NCBI GenBank assembly: GCA_045531285.1
Contig: JAZSDT010000023.1
Span: 1-23,111, forward strand
Length of the DNA: 23,111 nt
Source: RGIG6353 sp045531285
GTDB taxonomy: Bacteria; Bacillota; Clostridia; Oscillospirales; SIG627
Reading direction: 5' to 3'
Positions 13,847-21,798 of the stretch are shown piece after piece. A model generated the notes under the pieces. The model made no database searches. It worked only from the letters and a program-made list of their open reading frames with translations, and was not told where the DNA came from. The translations under genes and the position numbers were made by a program. Position 1 is the first letter of the stretch; every line of letters starts with the position of its first letter.

Positions 13847-15378
13847 TTGGAAAATGCTTTTTTCAAAAGCTTATAATCGTTCAGGGTAACGCATCTGAGG
13901 ATGCGGAGCAGTAAAAGATATATGAGTGAGGATATTACGAAGGCGACTATCAGCCCTGTCAACGTCTGCGCCACTGCGCCGTGGAGAAAGGCAAGTACCC
14001 TTCTTGTAATTATAACCGACGCAACAACCGACGTTGTGGGCAGTGCGAACCACGTTACGAAGCGTATGGGAGTGGCTGTACGTTTTGCAAGCTTTGAGGA
14101 TGACATAATACAGTTCAGCACCTCTCCAAACCACACCACAAACACGTATCCTCCCAAGCCAAACATAGGCACCAATATCCACACCAAAAGCACACTTGAT
14201 ACCGAATCCACAATATTGTATTTCACCACGCTCACCTGTTCGCCAAGCCCCTTTAAAATAGCATCGGCAAGGTGGTCGTATAGCATAAAGACAATGAGCG
14301 GCGCCAATATTTTTATATACAGTGCACACTCTAGGCTGTTGTAAAAGACGCTTCCTATCTCATCGGCAAAGCCGAATATTATGCCCGAAACACCTACGGC
14401 AAAATACGAGGTGAGCTGCATCACCTTTGACGTGAGTCTTTTCAGACGTTGTGTATCACCCGAGGCGTTACAAGCCGAAAACTCGGGGATGAGCAGGTCG
14501 GAGGCGGCATAAAGAAAAGCGGAGGGGAACATTATGACGGGAAATACCATACCGGTTATCATGCCGTAAAGCCCAAGTGCACGAGAGGAGTTGACTCCCC
14601 TCTTCCTTAGTCCCGAAGGTATCATCATATGCTCTATTGAATGGAGTCCCGTTCTGATAACCGAGCTTACAGCCACAGGCATAGCAATGGAGGAAACACG
14701 GCTTGAAAGACGTGTCCTGGTATGTACTCCCACGTACAGCCTCTTTCTGTCAAGGCTGTAAAAAAAGTAGCTGAGCGCAAAGGAGATAACCTCGGCAAAT
14801 ATACCTCCTACAATTAGTGAAAGACAGGCGTATTCAAGGTTGTTTTTGTCAAAGCCAAGGAGCATCACGTAGGTAACGCCCATACGCACAAGCTGGTCAA
14901 TAACCAACGGCAGTGCACTTCCCGACATTCTTCCCACGGCTGTAAAATATGCATTGATAATTCCCGACATCACTATAAAGGGAAAGCTCAGTGCCATCAT
15001 ACGTATGGACACAGCCGTTCTCACGTCACCGAGAAACACTCTTGAAATAGGTTCCGCAAAGATAAAAAAGGCAATTGCGATAATACTGCCGAAGGCAAGA
15101 GAGGTCAAAAGACAGCGTTCGGCGGCGCGTGCGGCTTCACGCGGGTTTTTCTTTTCGATTTCCTCGGCAATTATTCTGGTGGCGGCAAAGCCTATACCTG
15201 CCGAGGACAGCGTTATACCCAGACGGTACACCGAGCTGGTAAGGGAATAAAGTCCCAAGCCCTCCTCTCCCACAGTCCTTGACAGCCATACGGAAAACCA
15301 AAGGGACAGTATTCTCAAAAAAACCGTGGTAAGTACCATTAGTGAAGCGTTAAAGAAAAAGCGTTTTATTTTTTTCAT
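13843..15378 (-). CDS. SpoVB/MurJ-like polysaccharide flippase (MOP superfamily)
   Basis: The 511-aa membrane protein has about 13-14 transmembrane helices and the family look of stage V sporulation protein B and related lipid-linked oligosaccharide flippases: an N-terminal helix preceded by MKKIKR, GLGLYSLTSSVYRL near 40-53, and GLYGMITGMVFPVIMFPSAFLYAASDLLIPEF near 268-300. SpoVB-family proteins move peptidoglycan or cortex precursors across the membrane, often in spore formers; B. subtilis has several paralogues, so the exact role here is open. GGAGA precedes the ATG. It follows a terminator after the dehydratase gene and probably has a promoter in the short AT-rich gap, though I could not fix one. 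Confidence 0.85.
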   Translation of the reverse strand: MKKIKRFFFNASLMVLTTVFLRILSLWFSVWLSRTVGEEGLGLYSLTSSVYRLGITLSSAGIGFAATRIIAEEIEKKNPREAARAAERCLLTSLAFGSIIAIAFFIFAEPISRVFLGDVRTAVSIRMMALSFPFIVMSGIINAYFTAVGRMSGSALPLVIDQLVRMGVTYVMLLGFDKNNLEYACLSLIVGGIFAEVISFALSYFFYSLDRKRLYVGVHTRTRLSSRVSSIAMPVAVSSVIRTGLHSIEHMMIPSGLRKRGVNSSRALGLYGMITGMVFPVIMFPSAFLYAASDLLIPEFSACNASGDTQRLKRLTSKVMQLTSYFAVGVSGIIFGFADEIGSVFYNSLECALYIKILAPLIVFMLYDHLADAILKGLGEQVSVVKYNIVDSVSSVLLVWILVPMFGLGGYVFVVWFGEVLNCIMSSSKLAKRTATPIRFVTWFALPTTSVVASVIITRRVLAFLHGAVAQTLTGLIVAFVISSLIYLLLLRILRCVTLNDYKLLKKAFSN

Positions 15379-15404
15379 ATCATATCTCCATACGATATAA
15401 TATG

Positions 15405-15436
15405 AAAAAGAAAGTCACCGTATGATGACTTTCTTT
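15405..15436 (-). terminator. Terminator of the malic enzyme-lipid kinase-dehydratase operon
   Basis: On the minus strand AAAGAAAGTCA pairs with TGACTTTCTTT (arms 15426-15436 and 15407-15417), loop 15418-15425, and is followed by TTTTT-CATA. It lies immediately after the stop of the dehydratase gene. Confidence 0.8.
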
Positions 15437-15439
15437 AGT

Positions 15440-16285
15440 TCAGTATTCTTTTATTACCTTAGGTATTTCGCCAATTACGTCACGGGCAAGTGCGCCGCGC
15501 TGTCCAAGGCGCTCACCTGCACTCTCGCCTGCCCTGCCGTGTATATACACAGCGCCGGGAACTGCCCTTTCCATAGGCATACCCTGTGCCAGAAGCGAGC
15601 CTATCAGCCCTGCCAGTACGTCGCCCGAGCCTCCCTTTGAAAGTGTGGAGTCTCCCGTGGTATTGGCAATTGCTGTACCGTCAAAAAGAACGGTAAATGA
15701 TATTTTATCCTTTAGTACAAGATTGGTTTTATATTTTTGGCAAAAGGCTTTTGCAAGACCCAAGGGGTCTTTTTTTATTTGGTCCACGCTATTGCCCGTC
15801 AGCCTTGAAAACTCCATAACGTGAGGAGTCAGCACCGTATGAGCACCCAACGTTTCCAAAAGCTCAGGTGTGTCCGAGATTATATTGAGAGCATCGGCAT
15901 CCACCACAGTGGGACATTTCAAGGATGACAAAAGACGGCAGAGCAATCCTCTTGCCTCACTGCCCTTTCCCATACCCACGCCTATCACTGCAGCTGAATA
16001 CGAGCCAAGCCGCCTTGTATCAAATTCGTCCCAAAAGGAAACTACGGCTTCGGGAATAAGTATCTGCAAGGGGATCCTGTTGTCCCTGTGTGTCAGCACC
16101 TCCACAAGCCCTGTGCCGCTTCTGTATGCCGCCTCGGCTGAAAAGGACGGCGCTCCCGCCATTCCCACGCCTCCGCCTGCAACCAGCAGTCTTCCGCAGT
16201 CGCCCTTATTGGTCACCCTGCTTCTGTCGGGCAGTGTCAGGTCGCTGTCCTCCAGTGTAAAAACTTCGTTTATATATTCCTTCAT
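15440..16285 (-). CDS. nnrD: ADP-dependent NAD(P)H-hydrate dehydratase
   Basis: The 281-aa cytoplasmic enzyme repairs damaged hydrated NADH and NADPH, using ADP as phosphate donor. Signatures are GDCGRLLVAGGG with GMAGAP (28-45), VVDADALN (127-134), LTPHVMEFSRL (152-162) and the nucleotide/catalytic loop STLSKGGSGDVLAG (213-226, Asp222 as base). Many bacteria fuse this domain to the NnrE epimerase (about 500 aa in total); here only the dehydratase is present, so the epimerase must be elsewhere. It overlaps the lipid kinase gene by four bases. Its position downstream of an NADP-linked malic enzyme is in keeping with nicotinamide cofactor upkeep. Confidence 0.92.
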   Translation of the reverse strand: MKEYINEVFTLEDSDLTLPDRSRVTNKGDCGRLLVAGGGVGMAGAPSFSAEAAYRSGTGLVEVLTHRDNRIPLQILIPEAVVSFWDEFDTRRLGSYSAAVIGVGMGKGSEARGLLCRLLSSLKCPTVVDADALNIISDTPELLETLGAHTVLTPHVMEFSRLTGNSVDQIKKDPLGLAKAFCQKYKTNLVLKDKISFTVLFDGTAIANTTGDSTLSKGGSGDVLAGLIGSLLAQGMPMERAVPGAVYIHGRAGESAGERLGQRGALARDVIGEIPKVIKEY

Positions 16286-17163
16286 AATATCAGGTCAATT
16301 GCTCCGTGAATATTTTGCAGAGTTATCTCGCCGTTACTTGGGGCGTGCTCTCCGTCAAGAGACCAATCCAGAGCTCCCCTTGTCTTTACCTTGACTGTGG
16401 GTGCGTGTAAGAAGGTTATATGCTCCTCGGAATAGTCGCCCACAGACAGAGCGTAAAGAATTTTCGGTACGTCCAAAAGAAGCTTTGGCATACGAATGAG
16501 AAGTATTTCAAACTCTCCGTCGGACAGATTTACAAGCTTAGAGTCAAGCTTGATAAGTCCTGCAATGGAGGTAGAATTGCTGATAGCACCGAACAGGTAG
16601 TCGTCCTCATACACCTTGCCGTTGGCTTCGAGACGAACGTGGTAGGGCTTGATGGAAGAGAGGTCGGACATACCGCTGAGCACGTATGCCGAGTGTCCCA
16701 GTACGTTTTTCGTCTGCTGAGGAGTGGAGTACGAAGCACCCGTAAATGCTCCAAATGATGCAATATACGAAAAATACAGGTCGTCAAACTTTCCAACGTC
16801 AAGCTTTCTGGTCTTGCCCGATACGATATTGGATGCCGCATTTACAGGATTCTGAGACAGCTCCAGAGTGGATGCAAAGTCGTTGGTAGTGCCTGCGGGA
16901 ATATAGCCCACGGGAATCTTTAAGCCCGCCCTGAGCATACCCGTAATCAACTCGTTATAGGTACCGTCACCGCCTCCGCAGACGATGACATCGTAGTTCG
17001 CACCCGAGCTTATTACCTTATCGGTTGCATCTCCCCTTTTGTTTGTGAGGTAGATATCACAATCGTAGCCGCCGCGGTAAAATGCCTTGTCTATTTCGGC
17101 AATGTCCTTGACGATCTTCATTTTGCCTGCAATGGGATTTACAATAAAAAGTAGCTTTTTCAA
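16282..17163 (-). CDS. Diacylglycerol kinase-like lipid kinase (DagK/YegS family)
   Basis: The 293-aa protein has the family landmarks: FIVNPIAGK (6-14), the nucleotide-binding VCGGGDGTYNELI (61-73), IPAGTTNDFA (88-97) and a C-terminal domain ending in SLDGEHAP. It phosphorylates a membrane lipid, most likely diacylglycerol, with ATP, feeding phosphatidic acid back to phospholipid synthesis; other lipids are possible. The start is TTG at 17163, directly after the malic enzyme stop, with AAAGGA about 12 bases upstream; no ATG is well placed. The two genes are therefore probably coupled. Confidence 0.88.
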   Translation of the reverse strand: MKKLLFIVNPIAGKMKIVKDIAEIDKAFYRGGYDCDIYLTNKRGDATDKVISSGANYDVIVCGGGDGTYNELITGMLRAGLKIPVGYIPAGTTNDFASTLELSQNPVNAASNIVSGKTRKLDVGKFDDLYFSYIASFGAFTGASYSTPQQTKNVLGHSAYVLSGMSDLSSIKPYHVRLEANGKVYEDDYLFGAISNSTSIAGLIKLDSKLVNLSDGEFEILLIRMPKLLLDVPKILYALSVGDYSEEHITFLHAPTVKVKTRGALDWSLDGEHAPSNGEITLQNIHGAIDLIL

Positions 17164-18354
17164 TTAAGAGCGTTCCTTTCTGACACAATTTGTTTCAAGT
17201 GCCGCCTTTGCAACGGCATCGGCAACGGCAGGGGCGATTCTCTTATCAAAAGCAAGAGGCATAATGTAGTCGGGAGAAAGCTCCTCGTCGCTCACAAGCG
17301 AAGCTATTGCACGGCTTGCGGCAACCTTCATTTCGTCGTTTATCTGTGTAGCCTTAATCGCCAGAGCACCCTTGAAGATACCGGGGAAGGCAAGCACGTT
17401 GTTTATCTGATTCTTATAGTCCGACCTTCCTGTACCTACTACAACGGCTCCTGCTTCAAGTGCCAGGTCGGGAGCAATTTCCGGAACGGGATTAGCCATG
17501 GGGAATACGATTGCACCGCTGTTCATGGACGCTACCATTTCCTTTGAGACGATATTGCCTGCCGACACACCGATGAACACGTCGGCACCCTTGAGAGCGT
17601 CGGCAAGAGAGCCGTGAAGCTTGGCTTTATTTGTGATAAGGCTGATTTCTGCGTGAGCGGAATTGAGTCCCTCATCTCCCTGACAGATAATGCCGTTCTT
17701 GTCGCACATGGTGATGTTCTGAACGCCTATTCTCATAAGGTGCTTGGCAATTGCAATACCTGCCGAGCCTGCACCGTTGATAACGCATTTCACCGAATCA
17801 ATGCTCTTGTTTACAACCTTCACAGCATTGATAAGTGCGGCGGCAACAACTACTGCCGTACCGTGCTGGTCGTCATGGAAAACGGGAATATCGCATATTT
17901 CCTTAAGTCTCTTTTCCACCTCGAAGCATCGGGGAGCGGCAATGTCCTCAAGATTGATTCCGCCAAAGCTTCCCGAGATATTATATATGGTTTTTACAAG
18001 CTCATCCACATCCTTGGTACGCACGCAGATGGGGAATGCATCTATATCGGCAAATTCCTTGAAGAGAGCACACTTACCCTCCATAACGGGCATTCCTGCC
18101 TCAGGACCGATATCCCCCAGTCCCAGTACCGCCGTACCGTCTGTGATAACGGCAACCAGGTTGGAGCGGCGCGTCAGAGTGAATGACTTTTCGTAATCCT
18201 TTTGTATTTCAAGGCAAGGCTGTGCTACGCCGGGTGTATAAGCAAGTGAGAGATCCTCAGATGTTTGAACCTTTACTCTTGATACTACCTCTATTTTTCC
18301 CTGCCATTTTTCGTGGCATTCAAGGGAACGTTCCTTTATATCTGAATTGTTCAT
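17164..18354 (-). CDS. NAD(P)-dependent malic enzyme
   Basis: The 396-aa enzyme converts malate to pyruvate and CO2 with NAD(P)+. It is the short bacterial type. Signatures are AYTPGVAQPC (38-46), GLGDIGPEAGMPVMEGKCALFKEF (78-101, presumed catalytic Lys94), INLEDIAAPRCFEVEKRL with metal ligands Glu136 and Asp137, VFHDDQHGTAVV (158-169) and the dinucleotide loop GAGSAG (194-199). The frame reads back to 18420, but that region holds a promoter whose -35 box ends at 18420; the ATG at 18354 follows AAGGCGGG and matches the family N-terminus. It heads a minus-strand operon with the lipid kinase and NnrD. Cofactor choice cannot be fixed by eye. Confidence 0.93.
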   Translation of the reverse strand: MNNSDIKERSLECHEKWQGKIEVVSRVKVQTSEDLSLAYTPGVAQPCLEIQKDYEKSFTLTRRSNLVAVITDGTAVLGLGDIGPEAGMPVMEGKCALFKEFADIDAFPICVRTKDVDELVKTIYNISGSFGGINLEDIAAPRCFEVEKRLKEICDIPVFHDDQHGTAVVVAAALINAVKVVNKSIDSVKCVINGAGSAGIAIAKHLMRIGVQNITMCDKNGIICQGDEGLNSAHAEISLITNKAKLHGSLADALKGADVFIGVSAGNIVSKEMVASMNSGAIVFPMANPVPEIAPDLALEAGAVVVGTGRSDYKNQINNVLAFPGIFKGALAIKATQINDEMKVAASRAIASLVSDEELSPDYIMPLAFDKRIAPAVADAVAKAALETNCVRKERS

Positions 18355-18391
18355 AAATTTAACCCGCCTTCTTTGTAATATGTTACTATAT

Positions 18392-18420
18392 ATTTTATAA
18401 TGTAAATATGAAAAAGTCAA
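18392..18420 (-). promoter_or_regulatory. Promoter of the malic enzyme operon
   Basis: On the minus strand TTGACT (18415-18420) and TAAAAT (18392-18397) are 17 bp apart, 38 bp before the start codon. It points away from the phosphoesterase promoter, with only eight bases between the two -35 boxes. Confidence 0.72.
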
Positions 18421-18428
18421 CTACTTTA

Positions 18429-18457
18429 TTGACAAAGAATTGTGAATGTGCTATAGT
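18429..18457 (+). promoter_or_regulatory. Promoter of the phosphoesterase cluster
   Basis: TTGACA (18429-18434) and TATAGT (18452-18457) are 17 bp apart. The upstream TTG at 18457, where the first phosphoesterase frame opens, lies in the -10 box, so it cannot be the start of that gene. Confidence 0.75.
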
Positions 18458-18504
18458 TGACTAAGATAATACGGTCACAAGTACCGAAAACGAGAGGTGT
18501 TATT

Positions 18505-19614
18505 ATGGACGCAGCAAAACTTCACGAGCTGGCAACAACTATACCTGAATACTGGCAGGAGTATCTTGAAGAAAAGATAAAACAGATACACGAAAATCAG
18601 ATAAAGGCAGGTCCCGACTCAATGAGCTTCGGTATCGTGTCGGATATACATTGGCGCACAAATCAGATGCACACAGCCGCACTTATGGAGAAGATACTCA
18701 CAGACTGTTCTATCCCATACTTCTTCAATGCGGGCGACCTTTTCTCAGGTCAGGGAATCTGTAAGCCTGAGGCGAATATTGCAGAATTTATCGACTACAG
18801 AAAGCTCTTTGCAAGAATAGAGAGCAAGTGCCTTATTGCCGAAGGCAACCACGATGCAGTATACTCCACCTTTGAAGCTCCCGACTACTATGCTCAGAAT
18901 ATTTCGCTTTCGGAGTTTTATGAGTACTATTTCAGACATCAGTCACAGTACCACGACAGAGTATTCGGTGAGAACGGTACATATTACTACGTTGACGACA
19001 AGCTTCACAAGACAAGACTTGTAGTGCTTGACACCCACGATATTCCCGATGATTCCGTCAAGGAAGAGGGACGCCCCGTATACCACAAGTTCCGTGCTTC
19101 AGGTACGGGTATTCTCCAGACACAGCTCAATTGGTTTGCAAACGTAGCCCTTGACGTACCCGCTACCGACTGGACTGTGGTGCTTTGCACACACGAGCCT
19201 ATGTGCTACTCCAAGGACAACCGCAACGAAGTGCCCAACTACGGCATGCTGATGAACATCATCAACGCCTTCAAGAAGCACACCAAGTTTGAAGGTGAAG
19301 AGCTTTACGAGGGACAGCAGGCGCACTACAGCACCAGAATATCCGTTGACTATACGGGCAAGGGCGGAAACTTTGCAGTATGGGTAGGCGGTCACACGCA
19401 TTACGACTGTGACCTGGTGCTCGACGGCATTCTTTCGGTTGCTACCCTCAACGACGGTATGCATAACTCCGACAAAAATCCCACTCCTCACGAGGCGGGA
19501 ACCACCAACGAGCAGGCGTTCGACATCTATACGATAGACAAGCATAATCATAAGCTTTACGTTACAAGAATCGGTGCAGGAAACGACCGTGAATTTGAAT
19601 ACGAGGTATTTTAA
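18505..19614 (+). CDS. Calcineurin-like metallophosphoesterase, paralogue A
   Basis: The 369-aa protein carries a complete binuclear metal site: SDIHW (Asp47, His49), NAGDL (Asp78), EGNHD (Asn115, His116), CTHEP (His230) and GGHTH (His297, His299). Such enzymes hydrolyse phosphomonoesters, diesters, nucleotides or 2',3'-cyclic nucleotides; the substrate here is unknown. A conserved N-terminal helix (PEYWQEYLEEKIKQIHENQIKAG) precedes the domain and the end reads DREFEYEVF, both shared by all four paralogues. No signal peptide or membrane segment is seen, so it should be cytoplasmic. GAGAGGTG decides the ATG at 18505. It overlaps paralogue B by one base (TAATG). It lacks the cysteine domain of B and D. 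Confidence 0.88.
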   Translation: MDAAKLHELATTIPEYWQEYLEEKIKQIHENQIKAGPDSMSFGIVSDIHWRTNQMHTAALMEKILTDCSIPYFFNAGDLFSGQGICKPEANIAEFIDYRKLFARIESKCLIAEGNHDAVYSTFEAPDYYAQNISLSEFYEYYFRHQSQYHDRVFGENGTYYYVDDKLHKTRLVVLDTHDIPDDSVKEEGRPVYHKFRASGTGILQTQLNWFANVALDVPATDWTVVLCTHEPMCYSKDNRNEVPNYGMLMNIINAFKKHTKFEGEELYEGQQAHYSTRISVDYTGKGGNFAVWVGGHTHYDCDLVLDGILSVATLNDGMHNSDKNPTPHEAGTTNEQAFDIYTIDKHNHKLYVTRIGAGNDREFEYEVF

Positions 19615-20708
19615 TGTTTAAGCGAATGGACAGGTACTACTGTACCAATTGCTTTTATATGACAGCTCCGCCCTGCCAATGTCCCAAGTGCGGAAATCCC
19701 CCTGAAAACTGGCGCTTCATTGACGAGAAGGGCTATTACGAGCTTGGCAGAAACGTTGCGGGCTTTTACCGGGAGCACGTAAAAGAAAAAATAGAGAAGA
19801 TTCACGAAAAGCAGATCCTTGCAGGCAGAACGGGTACCAGTGTAGGTCTCATTTCGGACACTCACTTCATAATGAACTTTACCCATTCCGCCGCGCTTAT
19901 GAACAAGGTGCTCACCGAATGCGCTATTCCCTACTATTTCAATGCAGGTGACGTTGTATCGGCTTACTACGTATGTCCCAAGGAAAGCCTTTACAATGAC
20001 CTTGACGACACAAGACGTCTCTTTAAAGAGAGTGAGAAAAAGTGTCTTTTAGCATTGGGCAATCACGATAATTGCTATTCGGACTACGATGACAAGCCCT
20101 ACGGACAGCTGCTGTCGTGGGAACAGCTTTACGAATACTACTTCAGATTCCAGTCGCTCTATCCCGACAGAGTATTCGGTGCTACCGGTGCTTATTACTA
20201 TGCGGATGACGTAAACCACAAGATGAGATACGTGGTTTTGAACAACTACGCCATGAACAAGGTTCAGCTGGATTGGTTTGCAAAGGTTGCCCTCGACGTA
20301 CCCTCAAGCGATTGGGGCGTTATGCTGTGCACACACGTTTGCCCCGCAAACTCAGACCTTGGTGCAGTTCCTCAGTCAAAGACCATTCTCGGCATAATAG
20401 ATGCCTTCAAAAAGCATAAGCCCTACACGTCAAGGGACGGTGTCACCGTCAGCGTGGACTACAGCGGCAAAGGCGGAGAGTTCATTGCCTGGGTAGGCGG
20501 TCACTGGCACAAGGACCTTATACTTGATATTGACGGCATCAAGTGTGTTGCCATCGCTCAGGACTGTGCACAGACGGCACAAAGAGCCAAGGGTGAGATA
20601 AGTGAACAGCTGTTCGACATACTCACCATCGACAGAAAGCGTCACAAGGTTTACGCCACAAGAATCGGATACGGCGAGGACCGTGAATTTGAATACGAGG
20701 TGTTTTAA
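19614..20708 (+). CDS. Rubredoxin-like domain fused to metallophosphoesterase, paralogue B
   Basis: The 364-aa protein starts with a four-cysteine knuckle pair, YYCTNC (Cys10, Cys13) and CQCPKCGNPPENW (Cys23, Cys26), spaced like the rubredoxin-type domain at the end of rubrerythrin; it may bind iron or zinc. The phosphoesterase domain keeps all metal ligands: SDTH (Asp82, His84), NAGDV (Asp113), GNHD (Asn150, His151), CTHV (His241) and GGHWH. It lacks about 30 residues found in the other three after the strand YVVLN, including the LDTH/LNTH histidine, so its substrate pocket should differ. The end GEDREFEYEVF is conserved. The start ATG at 19614 overlaps the stop of A, and the ribosome site GAGGT is inside the last codons of A. 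Confidence 0.86.
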   Translation: MFKRMDRYYCTNCFYMTAPPCQCPKCGNPPENWRFIDEKGYYELGRNVAGFYREHVKEKIEKIHEKQILAGRTGTSVGLISDTHFIMNFTHSAALMNKVLTECAIPYYFNAGDVVSAYYVCPKESLYNDLDDTRRLFKESEKKCLLALGNHDNCYSDYDDKPYGQLLSWEQLYEYYFRFQSLYPDRVFGATGAYYYADDVNHKMRYVVLNNYAMNKVQLDWFAKVALDVPSSDWGVMLCTHVCPANSDLGAVPQSKTILGIIDAFKKHKPYTSRDGVTVSVDYSGKGGEFIAWVGGHWHKDLILDIDGIKCVAIAQDCAQTAQRAKGEISEQLFDILTIDRKRHKVYATRIGYGEDREFEYEVF

Positions 20709-21797
20709 ATGACAGACAAGGAAATATACGAGCTTGCCACGAGCATCCCTGAATACTGGAACGAGCATCTTGAAGAAAAGATTGCAAAAATACGCGAGAA
20801 TCAAATAAAAGCAGGACGCAACGGCACAAGTGTCGGACTCATATCCGACATACACTGGGCAATCAACCGTCATCATTCGGCGGCTCTTATGGAAAAGGTG
20901 CTCACCGACTGTGCCATTCCTTATTACTTTGATGCGGGTGACATTGTATCGGGCGCAGGCATCTGTCCTCCCGTTAACATCATCAACGACCTGATAAGAA
21001 CTCAGAAGCTCTTTTCGCGAATCCAGCACAAAAGACTGGTGACCCAGGGAAATCACGACACCTGTTACTCCACCTTCCAGGCGCCCAAATACTATGCTCA
21101 ATGTATCAGCGCCTCTGAGGTGTACAACTATTGCTACAGAGTAATGGCTCAGTATCCCGACCGTGTTTTCGGCCCTACGGGAACATACTATTACGTAGAC
21201 CTGCCGGTTTACAAAATGAGATATATCATTCTGGACACCCACATAGTTCCCTCCGACGAAAACAAAGAGGACGGTACGCCTGTTTATCACAAGGCTAATA
21301 TCTCGCTGATGCAAGAGGAGCTTCAGTGGCTTGCCCACACAGCTCTCGACGTTCCGGCAACCGATTGGTCGGTTATCCTTTGCACTCACGAGGTGCCTGC
21401 CGAAACAGGACTTGCGCCAAAGAATTATGACGTGGCAATGGGTATTATCGATGCGTTCCGACGACACAAGCGCTATGAGATAACCAAGCTCTACGAGGAC
21501 ACACCGTGGTGCAACGTTTGTCTTTCCTGCGACTTCACGGGAAGAGGCGGAAACTTCATCGTATGGGTAGGCGGACACGCGCATTACGCAATTTTAAAGG
21601 ATTTTGACGGAATACAAACCATGACGGTCAACTGCGACTGCACACACAATTCAAAAAGCTCACCCTTCGAGCACGTTGCACAAACAATTACAGAGCAGGC
21701 GTTCGACGTGCTTACCGTTGACAAAAAGAACCATAAGGTCTACGTCACCAGAATAGGCTGTGGCGAGGACCGTGAATTTGAATACGAGGTATTTTAA
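20709..21797 (+). CDS. Calcineurin-like metallophosphoesterase, paralogue C
   Basis: The 362-aa protein resembles A in lacking the cysteine domain and in its N-terminus (TDKEIYELATSIPEYWNEHLEEKIAKIRENQIKAG). Metal ligands are complete: SDIHW (Asp47, His49), DAGDI (Asp78), QGNHD (Asn115, His116), CTHEV and GGHAH. The loop after IILDTH is present. It begins on the base after the stop of B, with GAGGTG in B's last codons as ribosome site, and ends one base before D. Likely cytoplasmic; substrate unknown. Confidence 0.88.
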   Translation: MTDKEIYELATSIPEYWNEHLEEKIAKIRENQIKAGRNGTSVGLISDIHWAINRHHSAALMEKVLTDCAIPYYFDAGDIVSGAGICPPVNIINDLIRTQKLFSRIQHKRLVTQGNHDTCYSTFQAPKYYAQCISASEVYNYCYRVMAQYPDRVFGPTGTYYYVDLPVYKMRYIILDTHIVPSDENKEDGTPVYHKANISLMQEELQWLAHTALDVPATDWSVILCTHEVPAETGLAPKNYDVAMGIIDAFRRHKRYEITKLYEDTPWCNVCLSCDFTGRGGNFIVWVGGHAHYAILKDFDGIQTMTVNCDCTHNSKSSPFEHVAQTITEQAFDVLTVDKKNHKVYVTRIGCGEDREFEYEVF

Positions 21798-21798
21798 A

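Noticed and set aside
13843..14329. Second minus-strand frame of 152 codons within the flippase gene
   Set aside because: It is an out-of-frame shadow of the flippase, rich in Cys and Arg, with no family likeness.
18457..18504. Upstream TTG start for phosphoesterase A
   Set aside because: The codon lies in the -10 box of a good promoter, while the ATG at 18505 has a strong ribosome site and matches the start of paralogue C.
20430..21584. Long minus-strand frame of 384 codons opposite paralogues B and C
   Set aside because: It is a mirror of the strong codon bias of the phosphoesterase genes; the plus-strand proteins carry full conserved motifs and the minus product resembles nothing.
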